Source: Alteraurantiacibacter hainanensis (GTDB lineage: Bacteria; Pseudomonadota; Alphaproteobacteria; Sphingomonadales; Sphingomonadaceae). From it: 64,000 bases of DNA. Each line of letters opens with the position of its first letter. Position 1 is the stretch's first letter. Under the pieces are notes generated by a model that did not search any database, was not told the DNA's origin, and saw only the letters and a list, made by a program, of their open reading frames with translations. This document shows positions 8,095 through 17,554 of the stretch, one piece after another. Made by a program: the position numbers and the translations under genes. The stretch lies in NCBI RefSeq assembly GCF_036321025.1, contig NZ_JAZAPB010000002.1, positions 1,736,001 through 1,800,000 on the forward strand. The letters run 5' to 3'.

Positions 8095-8724
8095 GGAAGG
8101 ATGCAGCAGCGCTACGCGCTGCCACCAGATTCCGTCCGAGCGGGTGCGCCTCAAGCCCAGCAGCTCCATCTGGCGAGCGAACCGCTTGATGCCGATCGCG
8201 TCGCGCCCGCTCTCGGCGGCCCACCTGCAATAGGCGTCGTGCAGCTCGAGCGATCTGGTGCGCGTCCGACTGCCCCTCGGCGCGATGCTGCACCGCTCGG
8301 CCAGGAACGTATCGACGGCCGCTTCTTCGTCCAGCAGGGACGCGAGCGCAGCCTTGCGCCGGATCCTGCATCCGCGCCGGATTGATGCGCCACCAGGCAC
8401 ACGTTCGAGCGCGAACCCCATATCCGTCATGGCGCGGCCGAATGCCGAGTAGGAGGGCCGCTCGTCGGCAGGTACGCCCACGGCCTCGCAGAATTGTCGG
8501 CACGACACGAACAGCTCGTCATGGTCTGCGCTTGCCTTGGGGTTGCTGAGATCGAGGCAGCGCTCGCACCAGTCCGCGATCGGGCTTCTCTCCTTCAATG
8601 CCTGGGCGAGCGCATCCATAGCGGCGCGATAGGCTTGGCGCGGAGATTGCCTCGCGATCCCCGCCTGGCGGCTGCCTGGCGGGAAAGTGAGCGTCAACTC
8701 GTCATTTACGGGAACAGAAGTCAT
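7975..8724 (-). CDS. Protein with two primase-tail-like (D5-type winged-helix) modules, no helicase domain
   Basis: 249 residues. Two related modules are visible. The first (about residues 45-120) includes IADWCERCLDL and later FGRAMTDMGFALERV. The second (about residues 138-205) includes LHDAYCRWAAESGRDAI then FARQMELLGLRRTRSDGIWW. The pattern of a YxxWC-type helix, a K/R-x-F helix, then a beta-wing ending in W resembles the winged-helix region found at the C-terminus of phage and plasmid D5/P4-like primase-helicases. No Walker A or primase active site is present, so it cannot itself be a full primase-helicase. The C-terminal 45 residues are low-complexity and overlap the third hairpin repeat. 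It could be an origin-binding or replication-initiation protein acting at the adjacent control region; that is inference. Confidence 0.6.
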   Translation of the reverse strand: MTSVPVNDELTLTFPPGSRQAGIARQSPRQAYRAAMDALAQALKERSPIADWCERCLDLSNPKASADHDELFVSCRQFCEAVGVPADERPSYSAFGRAMTDMGFALERVPGGASIRRGCRIRRKAALASLLDEEAAVDTFLAERCSIAPRGSRTRTRSLELHDAYCRWAAESGRDAIGIKRFARQMELLGLRRTRSDGIWWQRVALLHPSKGVGSNDTLREDTSPRPIQGADDASGPDMGGAGSAEKRS

Positions 8725-8776
8725 GATCCCTCACCCCTCCGATTGTGTCTACGGGGTCCACTGTGGAGACGTGAGC

Positions 8777-8956
8777 CTAGCGAGCGGATTTCCGCTGCTC
8801 AGTCCAAGCCTGGACTTCGCTTTGCGGCCAGCGCGAAGCGGCACCGATTTTGACGGGCTTCGGGAATTCTCCCGCGGCAATCATCCTGTAGATTTTTGTC
8901 CGCTTGACGTGGATCTGCTGCTCAACAGCTTCCAACGGTATCAGGGTGTCTGCCAT
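8777..8956 (-). CDS. AlpA-family transcriptional regulator / excisionase-like protein
   Basis: 59 residues from an ATG at 8956 with an excellent Shine-Dalgarno site (GGAGG five bases upstream); a slightly longer frame to 8992 lacks one. The sequence MADTLIPLEAVEQQIHVKRT followed by IYRMIAAGEFPKPVKIG and SRWPQSEVQAW is the standard AlpA/MerR-like winged helix: HTH, a GxFPxPV wing, and an RW-x-x-x-EV-x-x-W ending. AlpA proteins activate integrase or excision genes in P4-like satellites and many islands. The position between the integrase block and the replication-like gene fits that role. Confidence 0.85.
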   Translation of the reverse strand: MADTLIPLEAVEQQIHVKRTKIYRMIAAGEFPKPVKIGAASRWPQSEVQAWTEQRKSAR

Positions 8957-9018
8957 GAATGCCTCCGCGAAAAAGAGGCCTTCTAAATACACATGGGGCC
9001 GCGCGCGGCCACAAGAAC

Positions 9019-9540
9019 CTAGTCCAGCGAACTTCCATGTTCGCTGGATTCTTCACTCTTCCAGAGATCTTCGCCGATCTCCTGACGGATCTCGGAGACA
9101 GCTTTCGCGGCCGTCGATCGACCTACGCTGAACTTCTCGCGAATCTTCCGGTAAATCTCGTCGTCAGTACCGCTCCAACCTGCACGCGACGCGGCGATCT
9201 TCTCCGCGCGATAGAAGAGCGCGATGTTCAAGTTGCGGCGATGGAGCTCGTCCCGGTCGTCGAACTTCAGCCTTCTCGCATCCTCTGAAACCATCTGCAG
9301 CGTGTAGCCCTCGCCGTCAGGCCCCTCGATCGCGTTGGCGATCTGTCCTGCCAAGGTCGCATCAATTGGCCATCCTTCCCGAATGTAGGCCGCGAGGGGC
9401 ATTGGATCGCCATTCAACAATCCATTGCTGGCGCGGCTCCAGGCATCACGCTGCGCCACCGGCAGAGATTGCCACCAGGCAATGCGATCGAGGCTTTCCC
9501 TCGGAAGGGGAGGCCAGATCTCGTCCTGATCGTCAGTCAT
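9019..9540 (-). CDS. Unknown island protein next to integrase
   Basis: 173 residues from an ATG at 9540 overlapping the integrase stop by 8 bp, so it is probably co-translated with it. The longer open frame upstream lies inside the integrase gene and is not coding. The N-terminal half is Trp- and Pro-rich (EIWPPLPRESLDRIAWW). A central DRDELHRRNLNIALFYRAEK segment is helical. The C-terminal part (YRKIREKFSVGRSTAAKAVS) resembles an HTH. I know no named family. A DNA-binding role in excision or regulation is possible from the HTH-like segment and the position. Confidence 0.6.
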   Translation of the reverse strand: MTDDQDEIWPPLPRESLDRIAWWQSLPVAQRDAWSRASNGLLNGDPMPLAAYIREGWPIDATLAGQIANAIEGPDGEGYTLQMVSEDARRLKFDDRDELHRRNLNIALFYRAEKIAASRAGWSGTDDEIYRKIREKFSVGRSTAAKAVSEIRQEIGEDLWKSEESSEHGSSLD

Positions 9541-10693
9541 CAGCCGACCCCAGCTGCGGGGCGACAAATTCACTCCAGGCGCCGAGCAGCTCGCGGCGCA
9601 TTTCGAGCAAGGTCGAACGCTGGTAGCGCCGCTCGACCGCGCTGCCGACCTTGTGCGCCAGTGCCATCTCGGCAACGTCGGGAGGCGTATCCGGCATCTT
9701 CTCCGCCGCCCAGGTACGGAAGCTGGTGCGAAAGCCGTGCACGGTCTCGTCGCGCCCGCTGTCGCGCAGCATCTTGCCCAGCGCGGCGTCGGTCAGCACC
9801 TTGCCGCGCAGGCTCGGGAATATCAGGCCTTTCTCGCCCAACAGGCTCTTGGCCTGGTCGAGGATCGCGAGCGCGGCCTTGTTCAAGGTGACGTCATGCG
9901 CCTCGCGACCCTTCATGATCGAGGCAGGCCTGCGCCACTCCAGTGCTTCGCGATCGATCTGCTCCCAGCGCGCCTGCCGCGCTTCGCCCTGGCGCGCTGC
10001 GGTCACGATCGTGAACAACAGCGCGAGCCGCGCAGGCGAGGCTTCCTTGCCCAGTTCACTGGCGACGAACGCCGGCACCTGCGCGTAGGGCATCGCCGGC
10101 CGCGGCGCGCTTTTCGGCTGCCGCGCGAGCCCGCGGGTGATTTCCTTGGCCGTCGGCGGAGGAATCGAGCGCCAGCCATGCGCCTTGGCATAGTGCAGCA
10201 CGTCATCGATACGGTGGCGCACCTTGCGCGCGATCTGCGGCTTCTCGGTCCAGATCGGTGCGAGCGCCGCGATCACTTCCGCGCTCTCGACTTCGTCGAC
10301 CTTGTAGTGGCCGATCACCGGCACCGCGTGCGTCTCCAGGCTGGAGAGGTATTGCGCCGCCGATTTCGCGGTCATGCCCCTGGCCTTTTCCTGGTGTGCG
10401 GCCGTCACGGCTTCCGCGAAGGTCGGGATCACCTTTTCCGTCCGATCGCGCTCGGCGATGGGATCGCCGCCGGCGCGCGCCACCTTGCGAAGGTAAGCGG
10501 CCTTCTCGCGCGCCTCCGCCAGTGTCAGGTCATCGATCGAGCCCAGGCCAATGTCGCGCCTGCGCTTGTTCACCTGGACGCGCAGGATCCACGATTTCGC
10601 GCCGCTGGGCTGCACGCGCAGGAGCAGGCCTTTCCCGTCGACATGCGTGCCGGGCGCGGCGTTTTTCACCTGCAGCGCGCTAAGCCTCGACAT
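9533..10693 (-). CDS. int: P4-type tyrosine integrase
   Basis: 386 residues. The N-terminal arm-binding domain (LSALQVKNAAPGTHVDGKGL, then LLRVQPSGAKSWILR) is the DUF4102 type found in P4-like integrases. The catalytic domain shows the first Arg in TAARQGEARQARW, the HGFRTSFRTW box (His and second Arg), LAHKVG and the nucleophile Tyr in ERRYQRS. These enzymes integrate islands and satellites site-specifically, most often at the 3' end of a tRNA or tmRNA. Here no tRNA is visible within 300 bp of the integrase start. The gene opens the minus-strand island block and overlaps the following gene by 8 bp. Confidence 0.95.
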   Translation of the reverse strand: MSRLSALQVKNAAPGTHVDGKGLLLRVQPSGAKSWILRVQVNKRRRDIGLGSIDDLTLAEAREKAAYLRKVARAGGDPIAERDRTEKVIPTFAEAVTAAHQEKARGMTAKSAAQYLSSLETHAVPVIGHYKVDEVESAEVIAALAPIWTEKPQIARKVRHRIDDVLHYAKAHGWRSIPPPTAKEITRGLARQPKSAPRPAMPYAQVPAFVASELGKEASPARLALLFTIVTAARQGEARQARWEQIDREALEWRRPASIMKGREAHDVTLNKAALAILDQAKSLLGEKGLIFPSLRGKVLTDAALGKMLRDSGRDETVHGFRTSFRTWAAEKMPDTPPDVAEMALAHKVGSAVERRYQRSTLLEMRRELLGAWSEFVAPQLGSADD

Positions 10694-10919
10694 TGGGGAG
10701 CCATCCTTTCTCTACCCACATTCTTTCCAACACCTGCTGCGGATTGGAGAGAATGTCAACGGAAGGCTGCGGAAAACAGGAGGGCAAAAACCCCTGTAAA
10801 TCAGGCAATAATCCGGGGCTCGAGGAGGGCTGCGAACAGGTGCGAAAAGCGCCCAAGTTTCAACTCGGGGAGCCATTCAAAGCCACATCCCGGTATTCGG
10901 TGCGCCGATTTCGCGCATG
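10694..10919. other. Intergenic stretch expected to contain the right attachment site
   Basis: No gene is seen between the integrase start and the terminator at 10920-10969. The attachment core should lie here or within the terminator, but the left copy is off-window, so the direct repeat cannot be identified. No tRNA or tmRNA 3' end is recognisable. Confidence 0.5.
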
Positions 10920-10969
10920 AAAAAGGCCGCGCTTCTTTGACCCGTCGGCCAGGGAGTCAGCGCAGCCTT
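10920..10969 (-). terminator. Rho-independent terminator at the island border
   Basis: On the minus strand AAGGCTGCGCT (10959-10969) can pair with AGCGCGGCCTT (10923-10933), with one G-T pair, followed by a T run. The loop can form an inner stem. It lies 54 bp beyond the methyltransferase stop and would end that transcript before the island. Confidence 0.65.
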
Positions 10970-11022
10970 GTTAACCGTAATCGCACCGGGACGCTTTGGT
11001 TCCCTGGTCGCTGAAAAAATTT

Positions 11023-11784
11023 TTACTGCGGTTTTCTGAAGCGATAGGCGAACTTGTCGCTCACCCCGTCGAATTCGCGCGGACTGGCCGTGTGGGGATC
11101 GTCGGGGTTGTGCAGCGCGTCGCTTTCCGCCTCCAGCGCGAACCCCGCCGAGGTCACCTGTTCACGCACGGCGGCCGGGTCAATCCGGTGCAACGTGGAC
11201 GTAGCCGATAAGCCCGTGCCGGGCGCGGAGTGATCTTCCACGAAATAGATTCCACCCGGCTTCAATGCGGAGAAGGCCCAGCGGTTGGTCGCCGCGACAT
11301 CCCCGTTGGCAAGGTCGTGGTAGTTCTCCGTCGTCCAGACCAGGTCGACCGGCTCCGGCAGGCTCAGGGTGTCGTAGCCTTCCACCACGACCACTTCGAC
11401 GTTCCCGTACTGCTCGGCAATCGCATTAATGCCGTCGAGCCCGCCCGGCCGATTGGCGAAGAAAGCCGGCATCAGCGCGTATATCTTGCCCTCCGGCCCC
11501 ACGGTCTGCGACAGGATTCGGGTGTAATAACCGCCGCCCGGCGCAATTTCGGCGATCACGTCACCGCGCTGCACGCCTGAGAACGCGACGATTTCCTCTG
11601 GCTTGCGCGCCTCGTCCCGGGCGCTGTCCTGCGCCGGTCGCGCAGGGCTGACGACGGCTGCGGTGATGTAGTCGTCCATGTCGGCCTGCGAATAGCTGAC
11701 GGGCGCAGGCGATACGGCTGCCCCGCAGGCAGATAGCGCAAGGGCGGATCCGCCAACGAGAATGGCAAGACGGGAACGGTGCAT
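11023..11784 (-). CDS. Lipoprotein class I SAM-dependent methyltransferase-like protein
   Basis: 253 residues from an ATG at 11784 with AAGGAG upstream; the longer frame to 11832 has no ribosome site. The N-terminus (LAILVGGSALALSACG) is a lipoprotein signal with Cys in the lipobox, so the protein is exported and membrane anchored. The body has a SAM-binding motif, VIAEIAPGGGYYTRIL at about residue 85, and later VDLVWTTENYHDL and LKPGGIYFVEDH. This exported family is common in sphingomonads and its substrate is unknown to me. It is downstream of secA on the same strand with a 52-bp gap. It is the first backbone gene beyond the island. Confidence 0.85.
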   Translation of the reverse strand: MHRSRLAILVGGSALALSACGAAVSPAPVSYSQADMDDYITAAVVSPARPAQDSARDEARKPEEIVAFSGVQRGDVIAEIAPGGGYYTRILSQTVGPEGKIYALMPAFFANRPGGLDGINAIAEQYGNVEVVVVEGYDTLSLPEPVDLVWTTENYHDLANGDVAATNRWAFSALKPGGIYFVEDHSAPGTGLSATSTLHRIDPAAVREQVTSAGFALEAESDALHNPDDPHTASPREFDGVSDKFAYRFRKPQ

Positions 11785-11836
11785 GGGGGCTCTCCTTCGC
11801 CCCCATGCTATCGCCTGTGGTCTTTTGAGCAAGCGG

Positions 11837-14644
<2,808 letters not shown>

Positions 14645-14733
14645 AGCGGGCGAGTCCTGTCAGAAAATATGGAAAGAGGCCGCGTGCATGTGCGCGGCCG
14701 GAGCAAGATCAGCGATGGAAGAAATGTGCGCCG

Positions 14734-14994
14734 CTATTCGCGGGCGCGGTCTGCCTGCAACTGGACGGTGGGCGTCCAGACGATGACCTGCTTGGGCGCG
14801 CACGGCGATTTCGCACGCTGCGCCCTCGAAAAACCGCGAAAGAGTTCGAGCGGCTGTGCCGGCGTCGTCTGGCAGTCTTCGGCATCGCCGGCTGCCGCCA
14901 CGCTGACGATGCTTGCCTGTGCAGCCACGGCAGGCGTAGCCGCCAGCCCGAGGCCGGTGACAAGCGCAAGCAAGGTGAGCAATTGGCGAAGCAT
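14734..14994 (-). CDS. Small exported protein of unknown function
   Basis: 86 residues with a clear signal peptide (LLTLLALVTGLGLAATPAVAA, cleavage predicted after AVAA at residue 25). The mature part is about 60 residues with two Cys (in DCQTTP and SPCAPKQ) that could form a disulphide in the periplasm. It lies 90 bp upstream of secA on the same strand and divergent from argJ. I recognise no family. Confidence 0.65.
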   Translation of the reverse strand: MLRQLLTLLALVTGLGLAATPAVAAQASIVSVAAAGDAEDCQTTPAQPLELFRGFSRAQRAKSPCAPKQVIVWTPTVQLQADRARE

Positions 14995-15100
14995 CTCGGG
15001 TTTCAGATAGCGCCTCTTTCCTTAAAGTCCACTGACGAAGTCCTTGCAGTAGTGAATTGGCGTGTTGGCGAAGGCTGAAACGACATTTATGGCGTGCGCC

Positions 15101-16327
15101 ATGGATCTCGATATCTCCCCCCTCGCCCTGCCCTTTCCCGACATGCCGGCGATTGACGGCGTAACGCTGCGCGTGGCCCGGGCGGGTTACAAGAAATGGG
15201 ATCGCGCGGACCTGACCTACGCCGAATTCGCCGAGGGCACCGCCCTGGCCGGCGTCTTCACCACCAACGTCTGCTGCTCCACCGAGGTGGAACTGGGACG
15301 CGAGCAGGCGAAGCGAGGCCGCGCACGCGCGCTGGTGGTCAACGCGGGCAACTCCAATGCCTTTACCGGCTATCGCGGGCGCGAGGCCGTGGAACAGATC
15401 ATGGCACAGGTGGCCGAGAAGCTGGGATGCGAGAGCGAGGACGTGCTCGTATCCTCCACCGGCGTGATCGGCGTGCCGCTGCCGAAGGACAAGGCGCGCG
15501 AGGGTATCGCGGCAGTGCTGGAAGCCGATGCGTGCTCGTGGAAGGACGCCGCGCTGACCATCGGCACGACCGATACCTTCGCCAAGGGTGCGACGACTGC
15601 GGCGATGGTGGACGGCAAGCGCGTCGCCCTGAATGGCATCATCAAGGGCAGCGGCATGATCGCGCCCGACATGGCGACGATGCTGGGCTACATCTTCACC
15701 GATGCGGCGGTCGAGCCGGCATTTCTCCAGCAATGCCTGTCCCGCGCCAATGCCGGCACGTTCAACTGCATCACCGTCGACAGCGACACCTCCACCAGCG
15801 ACACGGTGCTGGCCTTTGCCACCGGCAAGGCGGGGAATGCGCCGCTCCGCTCGTTCGACGATCCGGGAGCGGATGCCTTCATGGCCGCGCTTGCCGATCT
15901 ATGCCGGCAGCTGGCCCACCTGGTGGTGCGCGACGGCGAAGGCGCGCAGAAATTCATCTCGGTGAACGTGACCGGAGCCGTTTCGGACGACAGCGCCCGC
16001 CGGATCGGCCTTGCCGTGGCCAATTCCCCGCTCGTGAAGACCGCAATCGCAGGCGGCGACGCCAACTGGGGCCGCGTGGTCATGGCCGTGGGCAAGGCGG
16101 GAGAGCCTGCCGACAGGGACAAGCTGGGCATTGCCTTCGGCGGCGTCTGGGCCGCGCGCGACGGACTGCCACTGCCCGACTATGACGAGGGGCCGGTTGC
16201 GAAGCACCTTGAAGGACGGGAGATCGACATCGCCGTCGATATCGGCCTCGGTCAGGGACAGGCCACCGTATGGACCTGCGACCTGACGCACGGATACATT
16301 TCGATCAACGCGGATTACAGGTCATGA
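15101..16327 (+). CDS. argJ: Bifunctional glutamate N-acetyltransferase / amino-acid acetyltransferase ArgJ
   Basis: 408 residues from the ATG at 15101; an ATG at 15089 and a GTG at 15062 are in frame, but family length favours the later start. ArgJ transfers the acetyl group of N-acetylornithine to glutamate in the cyclic arginine pathway. The precursor cleaves itself before a catalytic Thr: GMIAPDMATMLG carries the Ala-Thr-Met-Leu site. Upstream, NAGNSNAFTG and VSSTGVIG are family motifs. The last bases overlap the next gene (ATGA). Confidence 0.95.
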   Translation: MDLDISPLALPFPDMPAIDGVTLRVARAGYKKWDRADLTYAEFAEGTALAGVFTTNVCCSTEVELGREQAKRGRARALVVNAGNSNAFTGYRGREAVEQIMAQVAEKLGCESEDVLVSSTGVIGVPLPKDKAREGIAAVLEADACSWKDAALTIGTTDTFAKGATTAAMVDGKRVALNGIIKGSGMIAPDMATMLGYIFTDAAVEPAFLQQCLSRANAGTFNCITVDSDTSTSDTVLAFATGKAGNAPLRSFDDPGADAFMAALADLCRQLAHLVVRDGEGAQKFISVNVTGAVSDDSARRIGLAVANSPLVKTAIAGGDANWGRVVMAVGKAGEPADRDKLGIAFGGVWAARDGLPLPDYDEGPVAKHLEGREIDIAVDIGLGQGQATVWTCDLTHGYISINADYRS

Positions 16328-17145
16328 CCATTATCGATCGCGAGATCCTGGCCCTGTGCCGCGACGTAACCGAGCGGGTGATCCTGCCCCGCTATCGCAA
16401 CCTTGCCGACCACCACGTGGAGGACAAGTCGGACCCGGAAGGCGACGACTACGACCCTGTCACGGTAGCCGACCGCGAAAGCGAGGATGCCGTTCGCGAG
16501 GGCCTGGAGAAACTGGCTCCGGGCCTGCCCTTCGTGGGAGAGGAAGGCGCCCATGCGGATCCCGCCGTGCTGGAGCGGCTGAAGGGCGCCTGCTGGATCG
16601 TCGACCCCATCGACGGCACGCGCAATTTCGCCAGCGGCCAGCCTCCCTTCGGCATCCTGATCGCGCAGGCCGACGAGGGTATGGCGCAAAGCGGGTGGAT
16701 CTACGATTGCCTTTCCGGCCGGTTCTGCGCCGCCCATCGCGGCAAGGGCGCATTCGTCGGCGGAGAACGGTTCACGGCCCGCTCGACCGGAGAAGACCCC
16801 CCGGTCGCGGCGATTTCACTCATTTTCATGGACCAGTCGCGGCGCGAGGCGATGATCGAGCACATCTGTCCGCACTATCGCCTGACGGACATTCCGTACT
16901 GCGCTGCCGAACAGTACCCGCGCCTGGCGCTGGGCGAGAACGACGTTTCGATCTTCGAACGCACGCTGGCGTGGGATCACGCCGCGGGCTGCCTGTGGCT
17001 GGAGGAAGCCGGCGGCAAGGCGGCGCGCCCGTCGGATGGCTCCCCCTACAGGGTGGACGAGTGGGCGAGGAAGGGGCTGGTTGCAGCCGCTTCCCCTGCC
17101 CTGTGGGAGACGATGGTCGAGCGGTTGAACGCGCTCGAGACCTAG
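16324..17145 (+). CDS. Inositol monophosphatase-family phosphatase, possibly histidinol phosphatase
   Basis: 273 residues starting at the ATG that overlaps the argJ stop. Metal-binding motifs are present: VGEEGAH (about residue 77), WIVDPIDGTRNFASG (about 93) and AWDHAAGCLWLEEAGG near residue 220. This family hydrolyses inositol phosphate, histidinol phosphate or PAP. Actinobacterial and some alphaproteobacterial members act as HisN. The coupling to argJ suggests an amino-acid pathway, so histidinol phosphatase is a fair guess, though the sequence alone does not decide. The stop codon shares CTAG with the convergent trxA stop. Confidence 0.85.
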   Translation: MTIIDREILALCRDVTERVILPRYRNLADHHVEDKSDPEGDDYDPVTVADRESEDAVREGLEKLAPGLPFVGEEGAHADPAVLERLKGACWIVDPIDGTRNFASGQPPFGILIAQADEGMAQSGWIYDCLSGRFCAAHRGKGAFVGGERFTARSTGEDPPVAAISLIFMDQSRREAMIEHICPHYRLTDIPYCAAEQYPRLALGENDVSIFERTLAWDHAAGCLWLEEAGGKAARPSDGSPYRVDEWARKGLVAAASPALWETMVERLNALET

Positions 17146-17462
17146 AGCTCGCCCTCGAGCCAGTTCTTCAGGGCATTCTTGGGTGCCGCGCCCATCTGCT
17201 GCGCAACCGGCTTGCCGTCCTTGAAAAGAACCAGGAACGGGATCGACTGCACGCCCATCTTCCCCGGAACCTCGGGATTTTCCATGATGTCCATCTTGGC
17301 GATGGTCACCTTCTCGGAAAGCTCGTCGGACAGCTCTTCCAGCGCGGGCGCGATCATCTTGCACGGACCGCACCAATCCGCCCAGAAATCCACCAGTACC
17401 GGCTTGTCGGCATCCAGCACGTCGGACTGGAAACTTGAATCGGTTACGGTCTTGGTCGCCAT
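17142..17462 (-). CDS. trxA: Thioredoxin
   Basis: 106 residues from the ATG at 17462, preceded by CAGGAGA; the open frame continues far upstream but not as coding sequence. The active site is FWADWCGPCKM, and the cis-Pro loop is VQSIPFLVLFKDG. It is a cytosolic disulphide reductant fed by thioredoxin reductase. It lies 92 bp downstream of addA on the same strand, an arrangement shared with other alphaproteobacteria in my recollection. Confidence 0.97.
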   Translation of the reverse strand: MATKTVTDSSFQSDVLDADKPVLVDFWADWCGPCKMIAPALEELSDELSEKVTIAKMDIMENPEVPGKMGVQSIPFLVLFKDGKPVAQQMGAAPKNALKNWLEGEL

Positions 17463-17554
17463 TATCGTTCTCCTGATATTTCTTGGCACCTTAACTAGGG
17501 CCTGCATACCTTTACTCAATGGTCGGGGCGCAAAAGCTTTCCTTGGACCATGCC

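Larger units (their letters stand above)
1..10970. mobile_element. Integrated phage-derived island (satellite-like or prophage remnant), right-hand part
   Basis: A P4-type integrase sits at the right end next to ordinary chromosomal genes. To its left are an AlpA-like regulator, a primase-tail-like protein, a double-HTH protein, a prohead protease and a tape measure protein, all on the minus strand. A large plus-strand helical-repeat gene occupies the distal end as apparent cargo and runs off the window. I see no portal, major capsid, large terminase, lysis or tail fibre genes. The island has A/T-richer patches (for example 7520-7700) unlike the backbone. The right boundary lies between the integrase start (10693) and the methyltransferase stop (11023). 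The left boundary and second attachment site are outside the window. That this is a phage-derived island is well supported; the choice between satellite and decayed prophage is inference. Confidence 0.85.

Noticed and set aside
7793..8118. CRISPR array
   Set aside because: Only three degenerate repeats with unequal 78- and 143-bp gaps, one inside a gene; no cas genes.
7277..8503. 408-codon minus-strand frame crossing the control region and the primase-like gene
   Set aside because: It overlaps the primase-like gene out of frame for over 500 bp, and its own translation repeats only because of the DNA hairpin repeats. No ribosome site was seen.
1..10970. Intact prophage or gene transfer agent
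   Set aside because: Portal, capsid, terminase and lysis genes are missing from the visible part; gene transfer agents lack an integrase and have a different gene order.
10694..11022. tRNA or tmRNA as integration target
   Set aside because: No cloverleaf or TTCRANNC arm could be placed in this segment.
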